A stretch of DNA of 16,866 nucleotides from Akkermansiaceae bacterium (GTDB taxonomy: Bacteria; Verrucomicrobiota; Verrucomicrobiia; Verrucomicrobiales; Akkermansiaceae): assembly GCA_029287105.1 (NCBI GenBank), contig JARFRT010000371.1:1-16866 (forward strand), read 5' to 3'. Numbering within the stretch: position 1 is the first letter of the stretch; each line of letters opens with the position of its first letter. The position numbers and the translations under genes were made by a program. Positions 1-5,854 of the stretch are shown in pieces. The notes under the pieces were generated by a model, which worked only from the letters and a program-made list of their open reading frames with translations, was not told the DNA's origin and ran no database searches.

Positions 1-2
1 AC

Positions 3-1241
3 TTTGGCGCCGAGTACGCCAGCATGCTCTACTACATCAAGGGCGCGGAGGAATACAACAAGGGAAATCCCGAGGACTTCGCCAAGGTGGCGGTCTCCGC
101 CCCCGACCCCTACACCCTCCACATCCAACTCAAGGCACCCATCCCGTTTCTGCCCGAACTCACCAAGCACTACAGCTGGTTTCCCGTGCCCAAACACGTC
201 ATCCTCAAACACGGCAGCATCGACCAGAGAAACACACCGTGGACCGAACCGGAAAACATCGTGTCCAACGGTGCATTCACCCTGGAAAAGTGGAGGTTCA
301 ACGACTACATCTCCGTCGTCAAAAACCCCCGCTACTGGGACCAGGCCACCGTCAAACTCAGGGGCATCCGCTTCCTCCCCATCTCCAACCAGTACACCGA
401 GGCCCGCATGTTCTTCAATCAACAACTCCACACCACCTACTCGCTGGCCCCGGAGATGATTGAACACGCCGCCAACAAATACCCCCAGTACCTCCGCCAA
501 GAACCCTACCTCGGCACCAGCTTCATCCGCTTCAATGTCACCGACCCCAAACTCAAAGACCTGAAGGTCCGACAGGCCCTCGCCCTCTCCATCGACTCCC
601 AGGCTATCATCGACCACATCCTCAAGGGAGGCCAGACCCCCGCCTACGGCATCGTCCCGCCCACCGCCGACTACCATACGCCCAAGGTCGTGACCTTCGA
701 CCCCGAACGCGCCAGGGAACTGCTCGCCGAAGCCGGCTACCGAGACGGGAAAAAACTCCGCCTGACCCTGCTCTCCACCGACAAGGAGGTGTCCAAGCGT
801 CTCAGCGAGGCTTACCAGGACATGTGGAAAAAACACCTCGGGGCGGAAGTCTCCATCGAGCAACGCGAGTGGAAAACCTACCTCGCCCGCATGGCGGAGC
901 TCGACTTCCAACTCGTGCTCAGCGGCTGGATCGGCGATTACCCGGATCCCACCACCTTCCTCGACATGTGGAAAAAGGACGATGGCAACAACCGCACCGG
1001 CTGGTCGAACCCGGAGTATGAAGCGCTCCTCGCCCAGGCCGAACAGATCAAGGAACCCGCCCAGCGCCTCCGCACCCTGGAAAAAGCCGAGGCCCTGTTC
1101 CTCTCGGAGATGCCCATCATCCCCATCTACTGGTACACCACCAACTACCTGCTCCACACCTCGGTCAAAGGCTGGGAACCGCTGCTGCTCAACAACCACC
1201 CCTACAAATTCGTCGATCTCGAGCTACCCACCGCCCCTTAA
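3..1241 (+). CDS. oppA: Oligopeptide-binding protein OppA, 3' part (5' end outside window)
   Basis: Extracytoplasmic solute-binding protein of an oligopeptide ABC importer (SBP_bac_5 family), which captures peptides and delivers them to OppBC. Reading is open from base 3, with no start codon needed, so the gene begins left of the window; 412 residues are visible out of the 530-600 usual for the family. Family-typical stretches are seen: a 'PFLPELTKHYSWFPVPKHVI' segment, a 'LRGIRFLPI' strand, 'DLKVRQALALSIDSQAIIDHILKGG' and, near the C-terminus, 'LDFQLVLSGWIGDYPDPTTFLDMW' followed by 'MPIIPIYWY'. The stop is 18 bp before oppB, so the two are surely co-transcribed. High GC and codon use match oppB and oppC and differ from the cassette genes to the right. 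The substrate (oligopeptide or other peptide-like molecule) cannot be told from sequence alone. Confidence 0.93.
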   Translation, partial: FGAEYASMLYYIKGAEEYNKGNPEDFAKVAVSAPDPYTLHIQLKAPIPFLPELTKHYSWFPVPKHVILKHGSIDQRNTPWTEPENIVSNGAFTLEKWRFNDYISVVKNPRYWDQATVKLRGIRFLPISNQYTEARMFFNQQLHTTYSLAPEMIEHAANKYPQYLRQEPYLGTSFIRFNVTDPKLKDLKVRQALALSIDSQAIIDHILKGGQTPAYGIVPPTADYHTPKVVTFDPERARELLAEAGYRDGKKLRLTLLSTDKEVSKRLSEAYQDMWKKHLGAEVSIEQREWKTYLARMAELDFQLVLSGWIGDYPDPTTFLDMWKKDDGNNRTGWSNPEYEALLAQAEQIKEPAQRLRTLEKAEALFLSEMPIIPIYWYTTNYLLHTSVKGWEPLLLNNHPYKFVDLELPTAP

Positions 1242-1259
1242 CCTTTTTCCTTTTTTCCC

Positions 1260-2171
1260 ATGCTCCATACCATCATCAGCCGCCTGGTCCAAGGGGTCGC
1301 CGTCGTCTTCTGCCTGCTCCTCATCACCTTCGTGCTCGTCCGGCTCATGCCCGGCGACCCGTTCTCGGGGGAAAAAGCACACTCCGAACACATCATCCAA
1401 AAAAACAAGGAACGCTTCCACCTCGATAAATCCTACGCCGAGCAGTTCGCCGTCTACCTCGGCTACCTCGCACGAGGCGATATGGGCGACTCCCCGGTCA
1501 AGGAGCAGCCGGTCTCCAAAATCATCAAACACTCGTTCCCCGCCTCCCTCATCCTCGGCATCGCCGGCATCACCATCGCCATCCTCATCGGCATCCCCGC
1601 CGGAATCCTCTCCGCCCTGCGGAAAAACTCCTACATCGACTACGGAACCATGGTCGTCGCCATGGCCGGCATCAGCATCCCGTCGTTCGTCGTCGCCCCC
1701 CTGCTCGCCGGCCAAGTCGCCACACGTGTCCCGTTCTTGAAAATCGCCGGCTGGGGCGACCCGTTCGACTGGATCCTGCCGTCGATCACGCTCGGAATAG
1801 GCACCGCCGCCTACCTGGCACGCATCACCCGGGGCGGCATGTTGGAGGTCCTGAACCAGGACTACATCCGCACCGCACACGCCAAGGGCGTGCACCCTCT
1901 GGTGGTCGTCACCAAGCATGCCATCCGCGGCGGCATCATCCCCGCCATCGCCTACGTCGGCCCCGCCTTCGCCGCCCTCATCACCGGCTCGTTCATCATC
2001 GAAACCATCTTCCAGGTCCCGGGCATGGGCCAACACTTCGTCAACGCGACCAAGGACCGCGACTACTTCCTGCTGCAGGGCGTGGTCATCCTCTTTGGCA
2101 CGCTCATCGTCTTTGCCAACCTCGCTGCCGACATCGCCCTCGTCATGCTTAACCCACGCCTGCGCGCCTAA
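1260..2171 (+). CDS. oppB: Oligopeptide ABC transporter permease OppB
   Basis: Inner-membrane permease subunit that forms the translocation channel with OppC. It has 303 residues, close to the ~306 of enterobacterial OppB. About six hydrophobic segments are visible (roughly residues 10-30, 95-118, 130-150, 172-190, 230-250 and 275-296). The cytoplasmic EAA loop that docks the ATPase lies at about 201-228 ('DYIRTAHAKGVHPLVVVTKHAI', then GG-IIP). The N-terminal 'RLMPGDPF' motif is typical of OppB/DppB. The ATG lies 18 bp after the oppA stop, and the stop is 18 bp before oppC, so this is a compact operon. No strong Shine-Dalgarno is seen, only a pyrimidine-rich leader. The call is secure; peptide rather than nickel or dipeptide specificity is inferred from the oppA neighbour. 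Confidence 0.94.
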   Translation: MLHTIISRLVQGVAVVFCLLLITFVLVRLMPGDPFSGEKAHSEHIIQKNKERFHLDKSYAEQFAVYLGYLARGDMGDSPVKEQPVSKIIKHSFPASLILGIAGITIAILIGIPAGILSALRKNSYIDYGTMVVAMAGISIPSFVVAPLLAGQVATRVPFLKIAGWGDPFDWILPSITLGIGTAAYLARITRGGMLEVLNQDYIRTAHAKGVHPLVVVTKHAIRGGIIPAIAYVGPAFAALITGSFIIETIFQVPGMGQHFVNATKDRDYFLLQGVVILFGTLIVFANLAADIALVMLNPRLRA

Positions 2172-2189
2172 CGCAACCTACGATTCCCC

Positions 2190-3146
2190 ATGAGCTCACC
2201 AACTCAAAACACCGCCACCCTCAAGGGACACTCGCTCTGGTCCGACGCATGGATCCGCTTGAAAAAAAATCGCATGGCCATGGTCAGCCTCGGCATTCTC
2301 TTTGTCATCGGCACCCTCTGCTTCATCATCCCGATCTTCTCCTTCATCCCCGACCCTAACAACCAAAACCTCGGCAACACCTTCCAGGCACCTGCCGGCA
2401 ACCACCTGCTCGGCACCGACCAGTCAGGCCGCGACCTGCTCGCCCGCCTCCTCTACGGCGGCCAAATCTCGCTACTCGTCGGCATCGTCGCCACCACCGT
2501 CTCGGTCATCATCGGCCTCAGCTACGGCGCCATCGCCGGCTACGCCGGCGGGAAAACCGACAGCGTCATGATGCGCATCGTCGACATCCTCTACGGCCTC
2601 CCCTTTCTCGTGCTCGTGATCCTCTTCTCACTGCTCATCTCCGAGCACGCCAAGGACCTCACCGACAGCATGATCCACCGCTGGCCCGACCACGAGGTGG
2701 TCATCAAGAAAATCATCAACCTCGTCCCGCTCTTTGTCGCCATCGGCGCACTCGGCTGGCTCACCATGGCACGCGTCGCACGCGCCCAGGTCATTTCGCT
2801 GAAAAAACAGGAATTCGTCGAGGCCGCCGTCTCGCTCGGACTCAGCCACCGCAAAATCCTCCTGCGCCACATCATGCCCAACATGCTCGGCCCCATCATC
2901 GTTTACGCCACCCTCACCGTGCCCGGATTCGTACTCACCGAGGCCACCCTCTCCTTCCTCGGCCTCGGCGTCGAATCCCCCAACAGCTCCTGGGGTATCC
3001 TGCTCAGCGAGGGCGCCAACTACATGGAAACCCACCCCAGGCTGCTCATCATCCCCTCCGTCGTCTTCTCCCTCACCCTCTTCGCCCTCAACTTCCTCGG
3101 CGACGGCCTCCGCGACGCCCTCGACCCCAAAGCCGCCAAGGACTAG
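2190..3146 (+). CDS. oppC: Oligopeptide ABC transporter permease OppC
   Basis: Second channel-forming permease of the importer. It has 318 residues. An OppC-type N-terminal cytoplasmic helix and first TM segment ('WIRLKKNRMAMVSLGILFVIG', residues 21-41) precede the hallmark 'LLGTDQSGRDLLARLLYGGQ' at 73-92. The EAA loop is at about 209-230 ('EFVEAAVSLGLSHRKILLRHIM'). The C-terminus 'ALNFLGDGLRDALDPK' is the classical OppC ending. It is slightly longer than E. coli OppC because of a hydrophilic stretch at about 151-178 between two membrane segments. It is the last gene on the + strand before the convergent cassette array. The ATPase genes usually found directly downstream (oppD, oppF) are absent here; they may lie upstream of the window or elsewhere. 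Confidence 0.94.
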   Translation: MSSPTQNTATLKGHSLWSDAWIRLKKNRMAMVSLGILFVIGTLCFIIPIFSFIPDPNNQNLGNTFQAPAGNHLLGTDQSGRDLLARLLYGGQISLLVGIVATTVSVIIGLSYGAIAGYAGGKTDSVMMRIVDILYGLPFLVLVILFSLLISEHAKDLTDSMIHRWPDHEVVIKKIINLVPLFVAIGALGWLTMARVARAQVISLKKQEFVEAAVSLGLSHRKILLRHIMPNMLGPIIVYATLTVPGFVLTEATLSFLGLGVESPNSSWGILLSEGANYMETHPRLLIIPSVVFSLTLFALNFLGDGLRDALDPKAAKD

Positions 3147-3173
3147 GTAAATTACCCGTGGCGGCGACATGGC

Positions 3174-3199
3174 CCCGCAGCACGGTCCCGCAGCACGGA
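3174..3199. repeat. Tandem 13-bp repeat
   Basis: Two adjacent copies of cccgcagcacggt/a (3174-3186 and 3187-3199) differ only in the last base. They lie 27 bp after the oppC stop, at the outer edge of the last attC-like structure. They may mark a small duplication at the junction between host DNA and the cassette array. Confidence 0.7.
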
Positions 3200-3323
3200 C
3201 CCAAGTCCATGTACACAAAAATGCCGCGGCCAGTCACGGGCGCGGCATCGACTTATATCATTTGGACAGTCAGAAAAGCTGACCACGCAGCTATGATCCG
3301 TTGGGTCCAGTGACTTGTTAGCT
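3187..3323 (-). other. attC 1 (terminal, degenerate) of the VOC cassette
   Basis: R'' on the minus strand is AGCTAAC + AAG (3317-3323), which also supplies the TAA stop of the VOC gene. The inner arms CACGGACCCAA (3194-3204) and TTGGGTCCAGTG (3301-3312) pair with a single unpaired base, as in attC sites. No acceptable R' box (RYYYAAC on +) stands outside the left arm; only cccgcag is there. The long loop holds a terminator hairpin. Probably the last, inactive attC of the array. Confidence 0.5.
3217..3248 (-). terminator. Rho-independent terminator for the end of the cassette array
   Basis: An 8-bp perfect stem ATGCCGCG / CGCGGCAT (3221-3228 and 3241-3248) with a 12-nt loop is followed on the minus strand by a run of five T (3221-3217). 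It would stop transcription leaving the VOC cassette before it enters oppC from the opposite side. On the + strand the hairpin lacks a T tract, so it would serve oppC less well. Confidence 0.6.
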
Positions 3324-3698
3324 TTGTATTTTTCTTTCAAAGTCCCCATTCAGGAGATCGAACAAATTGCCATCGGGGTCGCTGACCGTGACAACTCTGC
3401 CTCCCCATGGTTCATCTCGAATATCGCCACTAAACTTAACTCCCTGAGATCTCAGTTCTGCATGTAAAGCGTCCACATCATCGACATATACCTGTAGGCC
3501 CGTGTGAGCGCGATTAAACGGCTTGGTCCATTCGTATATGCGTATGCCGAATCCTGCACAATCGAAATGGGCAAACTTCGACAGTTCATCTTCCCCCTCT
3601 GATATTAGTGGGAGCTCGAGTAAATCTCGATAGAACCTCAATGAAGCTTCGAAATCAGATGCTGGAAACGCGATGAAGGCGGCTTTTTGTATCTTCAT
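3318..3698 (-). CDS. VOC/glyoxalase-fold protein, cassette gene
   Basis: A 126-residue protein of the vicinal-oxygen-chelate superfamily (glyoxalase/bleomycin resistance/dioxygenase fold). The two beta-alpha-beta-beta-beta halves are visible: residues 1-60 with 'FPASDFEASLRFYRDLLEL', and 65-120 with 'GLQVYVDDVDALHAELRSQGVKF' and the family-typical 'PWGGRVVTVSDPDGNLFDLL'. No signal peptide is seen, so it is cytoplasmic. Members bind a metal or small molecules, and some sequester or modify antibiotics; the reaction cannot be assigned. The start ATG is 9 bp downstream of the R' box of attC 2. The stop TAA is part of R'' of attC 1. As the last cassette, it is furthest from any array promoter. VOC proteins are known integron cargo. 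Confidence 0.85.
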   Translation of the reverse strand: MKIQKAAFIAFPASDFEASLRFYRDLLELPLISEGEDELSKFAHFDCAGFGIRIYEWTKPFNRAHTGLQVYVDDVDALHAELRSQGVKFSGDIRDEPWGGRVVTVSDPDGNLFDLLNGDFERKIQS

Positions 3699-3707
3699 AT
3701 TATGATT

Positions 3708-3795
3708 AGCGAACGCTATAGCAATGGCGCGCCGGTGAACAACCCGAACTCAATCAGACGACTTGCTCGGCGTCGCCATCGGCGACTTGTTCGAT
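3708..3795 (-). other. attC 2
   Basis: Minus-strand R'' ATCGAAC + AAG (3789-3795) and R' GTTCGCT (3708-3714). The inner arms ATGGCGCGCC (3724-3733) and GGCGTCGCCAT (3769-3779) pair perfectly except for one extra base. The site lies partly inside the preceding gene, which reads through R'' and stops in the loop. Confidence 0.85.
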
Positions 3796-4355
3796 GTCTG
3801 GTGGGGTTGTAGTGGCTCGTCCGCCCAGACTTGGGCTTCAATGTAGGTCCCCTCCGGAAATCCGAATGTCTCAATCAAATTAGGCAGCTCCTCAAGGCGA
3901 TACACCTCATCCAGACAATCGAGTCCAGCAAACTGAGTGCAGTTCCCCGGAACTCGGTCGGGTTCATGTAGCAAAGCATCGCAGACCATGCTGTCGATGT
4001 ATGTGAAACTGAGTAGCTCCGACGGGATCTCGTCAACCGGGATACGAGCACGCCTTGCGTTCGGCCAGAAGCTCTGCACCTCGGGCGTCTCAAGTAGCAG
4101 ATAGTAGGGATGCCTGCGACGAGGGCATCCACCCTTTGCAATGAACGCGGCATGAAGACGCCTCTCCGCGCGACGCCGAGCATTGATGTAACGCTCTCGG
4201 TTCTCTTTCGTGAATCGAGGAGGATGCCAGGTATTGGCTTCTGTCATCTGATCCATGAGCCGAGCTGCTTCCGACTGAGGTAATTCGGATATGCTGCGAA
4301 ATGGACCGTCCGGATTCAGGTAGAGGTGAACCAGTGTTGGCGGTTGCTCGGTCAT
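3750..4355 (-). CDS. Hypothetical soluble protein, cassette gene
   Basis: A 201-residue protein that I do not recognise. No signal peptide or membrane segment. The composition is charged, with an Arg-rich helix at about residues 47-70 ('FTKENRERYINARRRAERRLHAAF'), a 'HPYYLLLETPEVQSFWPNARRARIPVDEIP' stretch and four cysteines. The segment 'ELLSFTYIDSMVCDALLH' through 'ETFGFPEGTYIEAQVWADEP' looks like an ordered domain of about 150 residues. The last ~15 residues, low in complexity (TSNKSPMATPSKSSD), are encoded by the attC site itself. The start ATG is 6 bp from the R' box of attC 3. It is a stand-alone cassette, so neighbours give no functional hint. Confidence 0.8.
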   Translation of the reverse strand: MTEQPPTLVHLYLNPDGPFRSISELPQSEAARLMDQMTEANTWHPPRFTKENRERYINARRRAERRLHAAFIAKGGCPRRRHPYYLLLETPEVQSFWPNARRARIPVDEIPSELLSFTYIDSMVCDALLHEPDRVPGNCTQFAGLDCLDEVYRLEELPNLIETFGFPEGTYIEAQVWADEPLQPHQTSNKSPMATPSKSSD

Positions 4356-4361
4356 TTTTTC

Positions 4362-4457
4362 ATCGAACGTTTGAAGTGTGGCACGGCGGGTGAAGGGCGT
4401 CCGGAGCGAAGCAAACTAGAGGCGTTGTCCGCCGTTGCCACCACTGACTTGTTCGGC
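4362..4457 (-). other. attC 3
   Basis: Minus-strand R'' GCCGAAC + AAG (4451-4457) and R' GTTCGAT (4362-4368). The inner arms TGGCACGGCGG (4379-4389) and CCGCCGTTGCCA (4429-4440) pair with one unpaired base. This is the clearest palindrome of the array and a good model for the rest. It shares the R'-side segment CGTTTGAAGTG with attC 9. Confidence 0.93.
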
Positions 4458-4459
4458 GC

Positions 4460-4948
4460 CTATTCACCTTTCGATACGCCCTTAGAATCAATAGCCAGAA
4501 TTCCCCGAAGCTTGTTTCGGGTCGCAATTGGCAAATCGTCCAGCGGAGCACACACGATTGCGACGTAGCTGTAGCTGCTTGTCAGATGGATCTTCACCTC
4601 CAGATACCCGCGCTCTTTCGTCTTGCCGATCACTGAGGTCGAGGAAAAACTAGATACCTGGTCGATCTTAGCAACTATCGCAGCAAAATGCTTTCCGGAC
4701 ACTTGTCGAACTCCATACAGGTCGCCTGCCAGTGGCTTTATCTCTGACTCCAGGGTGCTTTTAAAGTCAGCGTCGAGCGGTTTCATCTTCGCCTTTGCAT
4801 CCTCTTCGCTGATCAGTCCCAATCCGAGATCGACCCAGAGATTGATTGCCGGGGTTTCGACCGGTTTCTCTTTCTGGGAATCGCTAGGCGAGGCAAGCAA
4901 GAGGCCGGGCAACAGTAAGGATAGGAGGATTATTTTTTTAGTTTTCAT
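4460..4948 (-). CDS. Exported hypothetical protein, cassette gene
   Basis: A 162-residue protein of unknown function. The N-terminus MKTKKIILLSLLLPGLLLA followed by SPSDS is a textbook Sec signal peptide (cleavage about residue 19), so the product is periplasmic or anchored outside. The mature part is about 140 residues with few cysteines and a beta-rich C-terminal half ('YLEVKIHLTSSYSYVAIVCAPLDDLP'). Codons are less GC-rich than in opp. The stop TAG is 2 bp before R'' of attC 3. The leader from the R' box of attC 4 to the ATG is about 80 nt, long enough to hold a cassette-borne promoter, though I see no convincing one; an AAGAGA purine run precedes the ATG. No family assigned. Confidence 0.82.
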   Translation of the reverse strand: MKTKKIILLSLLLPGLLLASPSDSQKEKPVETPAINLWVDLGLGLISEEDAKAKMKPLDADFKSTLESEIKPLAGDLYGVRQVSGKHFAAIVAKIDQVSSFSSTSVIGKTKERGYLEVKIHLTSSYSYVAIVCAPLDDLPIATRNKLRGILAIDSKGVSKGE

Positions 4949-5030
4949 TTTCTTAGTATCTCTTTTTTGTTTAGGGCTGAGTGCTTGCTGAGTGGAATCG
5001 AGCGGTGCTACATGAAGCCGCAGTTTTATA

Positions 5031-5147
5031 GCCGAACGTAAAGCTCAACCGCAGCCCGGGCAACAGTTGAATATCTTAAATGGTGTTTCGTGTCTGACCT
5101 CCGCGTCTCGAGGACGGTTAGCTGTCGGATGCTTCGACTTGTTCGAT
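5031..5147 (-). other. attC 4 (twin of attC 13)
   Basis: Minus-strand R'' ATCGAAC + AAG (5141-5147) and R' GTTCGGC (5031-5037). The inner arms are looser than in attC 3 (AAGCTCAACCGCAGC against the complement of GCTGTCGGATGCTT). The full 117-bp sequence aligns nearly end to end with attC 13 at 14541-14656, with identical ends on both sides. Confidence 0.88.
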
Positions 5148-5162
5148 CTTATTCTTGTTAGT

Positions 5163-5453
5163 CTATTCATGCAGGATGAACAGGTGGCAACTCTTGCAAT
5201 AGCTCGCATGATGCCTGCACCCAATTCCCGTCTTCACCTTCGCGATAGGCTCACCCCCAAAGAACGCCTTCTTCAGCCCACTCTGGCTACCATCTGCCCA
5301 CATTATCCGAGAACTCGACCTGATATAACCTTCAGCCATATCCTCCGAGCATCTGGGGCAAGGCGTCTTAATCTCGGCACTCGCCCTTGGTGATGAATAC
5401 AGATCATTATCTAGGGGAGGCGTGTTCTGGCTATCACTATTGATGTCACTCAT
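5163..5453 (-). CDS. Small zinc-ribbon protein (DUF6487-like), cassette gene
   Basis: A 96-residue cytoplasmic protein. After a ~28-residue polar N-terminus it has CPRC (32-35) followed by 'SEDMAEGYI', an 'IMWADG' strand, 'FFGGEPIAK' and a C-terminal CKSC pair ('HASYCKSCHLFIL'). This layout, CPxC-x(3)-M-x(2)-GY near the N-terminus and a second CxxC at the C-terminus, matches the small zinc-ribbon family I know as DUF6487 (PF20097), whose function is not established. The four cysteines probably bind one zinc. The stop is 16 bp before R'' of attC 4. The start ATG is followed upstream, after 8 bp, by the weak R' region of attC 5. It could also be read as a general zinc-ribbon protein of another family. 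Confidence 0.8.
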   Translation of the reverse strand: MSDINSDSQNTPPLDNDLYSSPRASAEIKTPCPRCSEDMAEGYIRSSSRIMWADGSQSGLKKAFFGGEPIAKVKTGIGCRHHASYCKSCHLFILHE

Positions 5454-5461
5454 TCTTCTTA

Positions 5462-5592
5462 TTTCTCACGTCTCAGCGCTGGCACCCGCTACCGGGAGCG
5501 CCGGTCCGCCCGAGACCAAAGGGTTCCCATCAGGTTTCAATTTCCGACTCGCGACGTGGTAGCGGCGCTTGTCCAGCCGCGCCTTGTTCGCT
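5462..5592 (-). other. attC 5 (R' box weak)
   Basis: Minus-strand R'' AGCGAAC + AAG (5586-5592). The inner arms GCTGGCACCCGCTACC (5478-5493) and GGTAGCGGCGCTTGTCCAGC (5558-5577) pair with a few unpaired bases. The expected R' position holds CTCACGTCTCA in place of an AACGTTTGA-type sequence, so the cleavage box has lost its TT and recombination here may be impaired. Confidence 0.7.
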
Positions 5593-5617
5593 GGTATTTG
5601 GTATGTGGTTGCGTATC

Positions 5618-5854
5618 TCACTTGGTGCCGCAGCCGACCACCGACTCGAAGGATGGTCCGACTCGGATCTCGTCCACATCCGATGTTGCCCCCCCTTCCA
5701 GCACCAATCGGCTCAGCTTGGATTGGTCGATGTCGAAGGGCTCGGTGAAAACGCGGCCGGGCTTTTCGGGCAGCTTCAGGTCTTTCTGCACATGGTAAGT
5801 CAACAACTGGTCGGGATTCCCATCCTTGCCCAAGGTGATTTTGCCAACGAAATA
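5618..5854 (-). pseudogene. Detached C-terminal domain of the SASA cassette gene
   Basis: Directly after the TAA at 5855-5857, and in the same frame, 78 codons remain open to a TGA at 5618-5620: 'YFVGKITLGKDGNPDQLL' ... 'DIDQSKLSRLVLEGGATSDVDEIRVGPSFESVVG'. This reads as the end of the LamG-like domain that begins in the upstream part. The pattern of a YFVG-I strand, a D-DEIRVG strand and a final F-SVVG is common at the end of such domains in PVC proteins. The TGA lies 25 bp before R'' of attC 5, the normal place for a cassette stop. The stretch has no good start codon of its own (only TTG at 5833), so it is best seen as the severed end of the upstream gene. Confidence 0.75.

Noticed and set aside
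1224..2036. Minus-strand frame of 270 codons opposite oppB
   Set aside because: Asp/Gly-rich shadow translation caused by high GC third positions; oppB is unmistakable on the + strand.
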